NCBI GenBank assembly: GCA_003819975.1
Contig: RPPU01000117.1
Location: forward strand, 1-9,822
Source of the DNA: Desulfobacteraceae bacterium
Lineage (GTDB): Bacteria > Desulfobacterota > DSM-4660 > Desulfatiglandales > HGW-15
Reading direction: 5' to 3'
Length of the DNA stretch: 9,822 nucleotides
A program made the position numbers and the translations under genes. Under the pieces are notes generated by a model that worked only from the letters and a program-made list of their open reading frames with translations, searched no databases and was not told the DNA's origin. Positions 6,241 to 9,822 of the stretch are shown here, one piece after another; position 1 is the first letter of the stretch; the number at the start of each line of letters is the position of its first letter.

Positions 6241-7845
6241 ATGATCCGGAAAAATCATATCATCGGAAGTCTTATCATTTTTATGGTGTGCCTTGGGTTT
6301 ATTGTTGCACAAACAGCTTATTCTCAAAATTCCGCAGGAAATGAAAAACCGTCGAACCAAGCCCAGCAGGCCCCGCCGACAATAAAAACAGCGACTCCAT
6401 CGCCTGAATACTATTTGACTCTTGAAAAGATATACCTGGTGAAGAACCGCATTCATATTATTTTGAAAAACACGGGCGCGGAAAAAGTGCCGGCCCAGGC
6501 CTATACCGGCGGCAAATTGACCCTGAAATCGAATTCCTTCGATAAAAAATGGACCTTGGCGGATATGGATCCGGGTCAAGCACTTAACAAAGCCGCAAAA
6601 TCGGTCGATTTCGACACCCAATTGACTCTGACAGTTCTGGAAACGGTCAAGGTCTCCCTGGTAAATGTTAAAGGTGATCGCAACAAACAAGTCAATTTGT
6701 CACCCGCTTTAACCTTGGGGCAAAAACCTAAGAGCGCCGGCGGCAATAAACCGCAGATCATCAACAGTCCGCCTCCGGTTGCTCATCTTGGATCGGAAAG
6801 TTTGATTCCCGCCGGCGTGCATAGTGAAGGGATCGTCATCACCTCTCCGCGCATGGGAGACCGTTTCGTGCCCGGCAACACGTTGGTTGTACGTTTTACT
6901 CTCAGACCCAATGAAGCAACCTATGGAACGGTTCCGACCACGTTTAGAATTATTTTGTACGACGAAAGCACAGCCAACCGCACGTATCGCATCTATGACG
7001 GTCCCGCGCGTGAATTTTCTTATGTTATTCCCGCGGACATGCCCCAGAGCGATAAATTCAAAGTCTATGTGGCCGGGAATGATAATCTTCATTATTATTG
7101 CACCACAGGTCATTTCAGTATCAAAAGACTGAGTCTCGACGCGGCCGCCGCTCCCGCTCCGGGCAGCGTCGAACTGGCGCCGTACCTCTACCTGAACAAG
7201 CCGGAGGCTTATGCGACCTGGAATAAGGGCTGCTCCTACACGGTCGAGTGGCGCAGCAATGTCGGGCCGCGGACGGCCGTCATCTCCCTGGTGCAGGCCC
7301 CAACCGGGAGTGAATTTAACACGACTACCGTTTCTTCGGTGAATCGGCTTTCAGAAGGCGTTTATTCCGCTTCCTATTTCATACCCAACAGCCCCGATCT
7401 CCCGGCCTCTGGCGCCTCCTACGGTTACCGCGTTAAAGTAACGGTACAGGACGCCGGGAAATCGGCGTCGGCTACGGGCGAGGCGCTGAAGATCCAGACA
7501 CCTTATTTGAACGTGGAGAGTCCGGACGGGTCTTTCACCGTTTGCCCCGGACAAACCGTTCCCATCACCTGGAGCTACGCGGGTTGCCGGGATAAAACGT
7601 TCCGGATTACCCTTTTAACCGATCTGCCTTTGAACATCGCGCCCAGGGTCCTGCATCACGGCGTGGCTTTCGCGCCCACGACGACCGTGGGAGGTTATCT
7701 GTTCCAGCAGACCTATTCCTGGACCGCTCCGGCGGACCTGCGCGAAGGCACCTACCGGATCATGGTTGAAACCAATCCAAGCAGTTTCGGCGAAACGCGC
7801 ATCACGGGAACCGGCCGGCAATTCATGAAGCACGACTGTGATTGA
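6241..7845 (+). CDS. Exported protein with an N-terminal beta domain and three Ig-like/Kre9-type beta-sandwich modules
   Basis: This 534-residue protein has a clear Sec signal peptide: basic MIRKNH, a hydrophobic core at about 8-24, and likely cleavage after AYS (28/29). A Q/P/S/T-rich linker (29-55) leads to a beta domain (about 57-160) and a second Pro-rich linker. Three related modules follow. Module 1 (about 198-297) opens with ITSPRMGDRFVPGNTLVVRF. Module 2 (about 314-418) opens with YLNKPEAYATWNKGCSYTVEWRSN. Module 3 (about 422-530) opens with LNVESPDGSFTVCPGQTVPITWSY. The recurrent pattern of an entry strand, G-x-T, V-x-W/F and a late strand YRI/V resembles the Kre9/KNH-type (Ser-Thr-rich) Ig-like domain; this assignment is tentative. 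Cysteines in modules 2 and 3 could form disulfides after export. The ribosome site GGGGGAG is strong. A surface-adhesion or periplasmic scaffold role is possible. Base composition rises sharply at the Ala/Pro linker (301-307). Confidence 0.75.
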   Translation: MIRKNHIIGSLIIFMVCLGFIVAQTAYSQNSAGNEKPSNQAQQAPPTIKTATPSPEYYLTLEKIYLVKNRIHIILKNTGAEKVPAQAYTGGKLTLKSNSFDKKWTLADMDPGQALNKAAKSVDFDTQLTLTVLETVKVSLVNVKGDRNKQVNLSPALTLGQKPKSAGGNKPQIINSPPPVAHLGSESLIPAGVHSEGIVITSPRMGDRFVPGNTLVVRFTLRPNEATYGTVPTTFRIILYDESTANRTYRIYDGPAREFSYVIPADMPQSDKFKVYVAGNDNLHYYCTTGHFSIKRLSLDAAAAPAPGSVELAPYLYLNKPEAYATWNKGCSYTVEWRSNVGPRTAVISLVQAPTGSEFNTTTVSSVNRLSEGVYSASYFIPNSPDLPASGASYGYRVKVTVQDAGKSASATGEALKIQTPYLNVESPDGSFTVCPGQTVPITWSYAGCRDKTFRITLLTDLPLNIAPRVLHHGVAFAPTTTVGGYLFQQTYSWTAPADLREGTYRIMVETNPSSFGETRITGTGRQFMKHDCD

Positions 7846-7905
7846 TCGAGACGGGAAGGGGATGATATTCAAGAACAACGCGTCTCAAGAACCGGAGAAC
7901 TTCAG

Positions 7906-8070
7906 GTGAAAAAGATCCTCCCGCTTTTGGCGTTGATCTTGCTTGCGGTTTCCGTGCGGGGCGGCCCGCAAACGGATTCCTTCCGGGACGGCGACATCAT
8001 TTTCCAGACCTCGCGTTTTCGCCGCTGGCCGGCGCCTTCGATCATGAAAACCTTCGATTTCGTCAAGTAA
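7906..8070 (+). CDS. 54-residue secreted peptide resembling the truncated N-terminus of a YiiX/DUF830-type cysteine hydrolase
   Basis: Reading from GTG 7906 (ribosome site GGAG at 7894-7897, 8 nt before the start) gives MKKILPLLALILLAVSVRGG followed by a mature part PQTDSFRDGDIIFQTSRF and on to ...TFDFVK. The first 20 residues look like a signal peptide. The GDIIFQTSR segment is characteristic of the start of permuted NlpC/P60-like (YiiX, DUF830) proteins, but the catalytic cysteine/histidine region that should follow is absent. The next gene begins 20 bp after the stop, and no frame after 8070 continues the domain. Either this is a broken remnant of a larger enzyme or a genuine small secreted protein. 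A 15-codon ATG frame (7862-7909) with its own GGAAGGGG ends in TGA overlapping this GTG, which would permit translational coupling. Confidence 0.5.
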   Translation: MKKILPLLALILLAVSVRGGPQTDSFRDGDIIFQTSRFRRWPAPSIMKTFDFVK

Positions 8071-8090
8071 AAACAGAAAAGGACAAAGCA

Positions 8091-8537
8091 ATGAACAAAT
8101 CGTTTCACGGAATCGCCAGCCTGGGCTTGGCGGGTATCGCCATGGCGGTCGCGGCCGTCAGCCTGTTCCGGATCTCATGGATCTGGGGCGCCGTTTATCT
8201 CGCGGTCTGCGCCGCGGGATGCGCGGCGATTCTTCATGCGTATTGCGCCAAATGCCCGTGCCGCGCGCGCTGCGGGCATGTTTTTCCCTGGCAAGTGGCG
8301 CGTTTTTTCAAGAACCGGCCGTCCGGACCTTACTCGGCGTTCGAGCTTATCGTCACCGGCGCGGCATTGCTGCTGCTGATCGGTTTTCCCCAGATCTGGC
8401 TGTGGCGGCATTTCGCGGCGTTTATCCTGTTTTGGGCGTTGACCGCCGTGGCCGTGATGCAGGTTCGCTTCGTCGTCTGCCGCGCCTGCGACAACGGCTA
8501 TTGTCCGGCAAATAAGAAAAAGCAAATCAATCCGTAA
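8091..8537 (+). CDS. Four-helix membrane protein with two cysteine clusters, unknown function
   Basis: This 148-residue inner-membrane protein has hydrophobic helices at about 9-26, 30-50, 83-100 and 107-127. After helix 2 comes [15 protein letters not shown] (C52, C55, C57, C61, H63). After helix 4 comes [14 protein letters not shown] (C130, C133, C138). The first loop and the C-terminus fall on the same side of the membrane, so the two clusters could jointly bind a metal or an iron-sulfur cluster. This is inference; I do not recognise a named family. AAGGA (8080-8084) precedes the ATG. It follows the small secreted ORF by 20 bp, so they may be co-transcribed. Its last 11 bp overlap the tail of the convergent J-domain gene. 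Confidence 0.75.
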   Translation: MNKSFHGIASLGLAGIAMAVAAVSLFRISWIWGAVYLAVCAAGCAAILHAYCAKCPCRARCGHVFPWQVARFFKNRPSGPYSAFELIVTGAALLLLIGFPQIWLWRHFAAFILFWALTAVAVMQVRFVVCRACDNGYCPANKKKQINP

Positions 8538-9156
8538 TCTTGGCGCGCAACAAAAGTTCGATCGATTGACCGTTTTCAACGGGATATTTGACGCTGAGCA
8601 CGGCGCCGTCTTGAATGCCCGGCGGAATGGAAACGGTGGAAATCCTGGTCCCTTGCCCGACATGCAGACGGATATCCCGCTCCGCGCCCAAACGGGCTTC
8701 GGCGGCGGTCAAGGGGAAATCATGGATGGGTTGTTCGAATGAGTGCGGTTCGGAATCGAGCGGGTGTACGCCGGCGCCGCGGAAAAACCGTTGCATACCG
8801 CCGAATCCGCGGCCGAACCCGCCGCCGCATCCGCGACCGAACCCGCGGCCGCGGCAACGAAAGCCCTTGAAAAAAACCGTCTCCTCAGCATAGGGATCAA
8901 CCGGCGAATGCCGGGAATAAAAACTTCGGGAACGATCATTCACACCGAGATCGTATTGGTTGCGCTTGTTGTTATCGCTTAAAACTTCATAGGCTTCGTT
9001 GATTTCCTTGATCCGCTCCAAAGCTTCGGGATCTTCCAGGTTGGTGTCGGGGTGATGGCGCAAAGCCAGTTTGCGGTAGGCGGCTTTGATGGCGCTTTCA
9101 TCCGCGTCCTTTGAAATTCCCAAAATAAGGTAGTAGTCTTTTTTGCGTGTGGTCAT
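8527..9156 (-). CDS. Small J-domain co-chaperone (class B, CbpA/DnaJ-like, single C-terminal beta domain)
   Basis: A 209-residue protein that would stimulate DnaK ATPase. The J-domain spans residues 5-70, starting [21 protein letters not shown], with the essential HPD at 35-37 in [11 protein letters not shown] Gly/Phe/Arg-rich segment (about 98-127) follows. There is no CxxCxGxG zinc domain, so it is not a true DnaJ. The C-terminal part (about 145-209) matches one substrate-binding beta domain: [18 protein letters not shown] corresponds to the usual LTLEEAxxG segment, and [15 protein letters not shown] to the V-x-IPPGVxDG motif. Class B proteins normally have two such domains and about 300 residues, so this one is short but intact, with a proper stop. 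The G/F linker is unusually arginine-rich. The ATG has no Shine-Dalgarno and lies directly after a good promoter, suggesting a leaderless mRNA. It overlaps the membrane-protein gene by 11 bp, tail to tail. Confidence 0.93.
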   Translation of the reverse strand: MTTRKKDYYLILGISKDADESAIKAAYRKLALRHHPDTNLEDPEALERIKEINEAYEVLSDNNKRNQYDLGVNDRSRSFYSRHSPVDPYAEETVFFKGFRCRGRGFGRGCGGGFGRGFGGMQRFFRGAGVHPLDSEPHSFEQPIHDFPLTAAEARLGAERDIRLHVGQGTRISTVSIPPGIQDGAVLSVKYPVENGQSIELLLRAKITD

Positions 9157-9163
9157 TTTGAGT

Positions 9164-9192
9164 AAAATAAAACATATCCATTAGATCGTCAA
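9164..9192 (-). promoter_or_regulatory. Probable sigma-70 promoter of the J-domain gene, positioned for a leaderless transcript
   Basis: On the minus strand, TTGACG (9192-9187) and TATTTT (9169-9164) are exactly 17 bp apart. The start codon ATG (9156-9154) begins 8 nt after the -10 box, so the predicted transcription start coincides with or almost touches the A of the ATG. No Shine-Dalgarno lies between them. Confidence 0.55.
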
Positions 9193-9283
9193 ATTGTTTT
9201 TGCCGCCGATTTTGTTATTTTAATTCAAATGGTTATCCGGCAGGTATTCGCGATTATGAAAATACGGTCGCAATAATTCGGGG

Positions 9284-9822
9284 TCAATCGATCGAGCGCG
9301 AAGCGGAAAATATAGGCTTGTCCGGGACGGGTTTCCGCCGGACAAAGCCCAGGAGCAGGAAAGCAATCCCGATTGCGGCGGCTAGGTGTTTCAGGGTGTG
9401 CCCGCTGACGAAAGCGGTGGCGCGGAGAATCGGCCCGTCCAGAAGTTCAAACATCTTGGCGACGCCGTACGACCCGAGGAGGGCCCACACGTAACCGGTC
9501 GGCCTGAGCGCCGGGGGGTACAGAAGCACGATCAAAGGAATCAAGAGCATGGGGAGATATTGCACGAGAATATAAAGGCGCAAATCGCCGCCGTTTCCGG
9601 AATCGGTCAGGCGCCAATATATGACGGAGAAAATACCCATGAGCAGCAAGGGACAAAGCAGCCAAAGGCCGAGGCGCGGGTCGATATGTTCTCCGATGAT
9701 GATCGCGAAGACGGCCATGAATGCAACAGCCATCGGGAGCCGGTCCCATACAAGCGTGGAATCGGAGGGTGCGAGATGATAATAGGCGGACCCGAAGAAG
9801 AGCAGAGCAATACCAACGAACA
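9284..9822 (-). CDS. Alkaline-ceramidase-like membrane hydrolase (CREST superfamily), 3' part (5' end beyond window)
   Basis: The frame is open to the right edge, so the ATG at 9733 is internal. Reading upstream of it gives FVGIALLFFGSAYYHLAPSD and then WDRLPM, continuing into MAVAFMAVFA. About 178 residues are visible with several hydrophobic helices. The conserved CREST-superfamily residues are present: Ser and His in GSAYYH, Asp in WDRLPM, and two His in SGHTLKHLAAA near the C-terminus. These form a zinc site in alkaline ceramidases. The middle GNGGDLRLYILVQYLPML is typical of the bacterial members annotated as ceramidase or alkaline phytoceramidase. The family hydrolyses amide bonds of sphingoid lipids in eukaryotes. 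The substrate of the bacterial versions is uncertain, and sphingolipid or ornithine-type lipids are only possibilities. The stop lies 128 bp upstream of the J-domain gene on the same strand. Confidence 0.85.
   Translation of the reverse strand, partial: FVGIALLFFGSAYYHLAPSDSTLVWDRLPMAVAFMAVFAIIIGEHIDPRLGLWLLCPLLLMGIFSVIYWRLTDSGNGGDLRLYILVQYLPMLLIPLIVLLYPPALRPTGYVWALLGSYGVAKMFELLDGPILRATAFVSGHTLKHLAAAIGIAFLLLGFVRRKPVPDKPIFSASRSID

Noticed and set aside
8743..8982. Plus-strand frame with an Ala/Glu/Pro/Thr repeat-like stretch
   Set aside because: It is the complement of the Gly/Phe/Arg-rich segment of the J-domain protein, which explains the apparent repeats.
9447..9749. Minus-strand 100-codon frame rich in Arg/Pro/His
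   Set aside because: A shadow of the ceramidase-like gene; its composition is typical of a wrong frame in G+C-rich DNA.
9607..9816. Separate minus-strand open frame of 69 codons at the right edge
   Set aside because: It is out of frame with the ceramidase-like gene, whose conserved GSAYYH and WDRLPM motifs occupy the same bases in the correct frame.

Overview
The window suggests a Gram-negative bacterium. It encodes an outer-membrane beta-barrel protein and an exported protein with a signal peptide. The GlyA is of the long, inserted type that I know from Chlamydia, which points to the PVC superphylum (Omnitrophota, Chlamydiota and relatives). That placement is inference from one gene plus general character and is not proven. 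Base composition is moderate up to about 7.14 kb and visibly richer in G+C from there to about 9.13 kb.

Layout. (1) 1-2865, plus strand: the 3' end of an outer-membrane barrel gene, then a LytS/AlgZ-type sensor kinase and a LytR/AlgR-type response regulator joined by an ATGA overlap. This looks like one transcription unit, closed by a perfect 15-bp hairpin. (2) 2893-4580, plus strand: a ZTP (pfl-type) riboswitch, recognisable from its conserved segments and a GGCG/CGCC pseudoknot. It is followed by an intrinsic terminator that overlaps the ribosome binding site of glyA (serine hydroxymethyltransferase), so purine/one-carbon status (ZTP/ZMP) probably controls glyA. (3) 4581-4920: a gene-free stretch with short direct repeats and two sister hairpins that share a loop and show a compensated base-pair change. 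(4) 4921-5751, minus strand: a LOG-family (cytokinin-riboside-monophosphate phosphoribohydrolase-like) protein with a recognisable promoter. (5) 5752-6240: an AT-rich intergenic stretch holding a 97-bp MITE-like element with 17-bp perfect terminal inverted repeats. (6) 6241-8537, plus strand: an exported multi-domain beta-sandwich protein, a 54-residue secreted fragment resembling the N-terminus of YiiX-type cysteine hydrolases, and a four-helix membrane protein with two cysteine clusters. (7) 8527-9822, minus strand: a small DnaJ-like co-chaperone that overlaps the previous gene tail to tail by 11 bp and may be leaderless, then the 3' part of a bacterial alkaline-ceramidase-like (CREST superfamily) membrane hydrolase that runs off the window end.

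How the parts work together. The kinase/regulator pair probably senses an envelope or external signal and may control the barrel gene upstream of it. The riboswitch-glyA unit ties serine/glycine/one-carbon flux to the purine intermediate ZMP/ZTP. The genes after 6.2 kb are mostly envelope, membrane or folding functions and do not form an obvious pathway. The best-supported notable element is the ZTP riboswitch with its terminator/SD-overlapping platform. I found no convincing evidence for a wholly new defence or mobile system.
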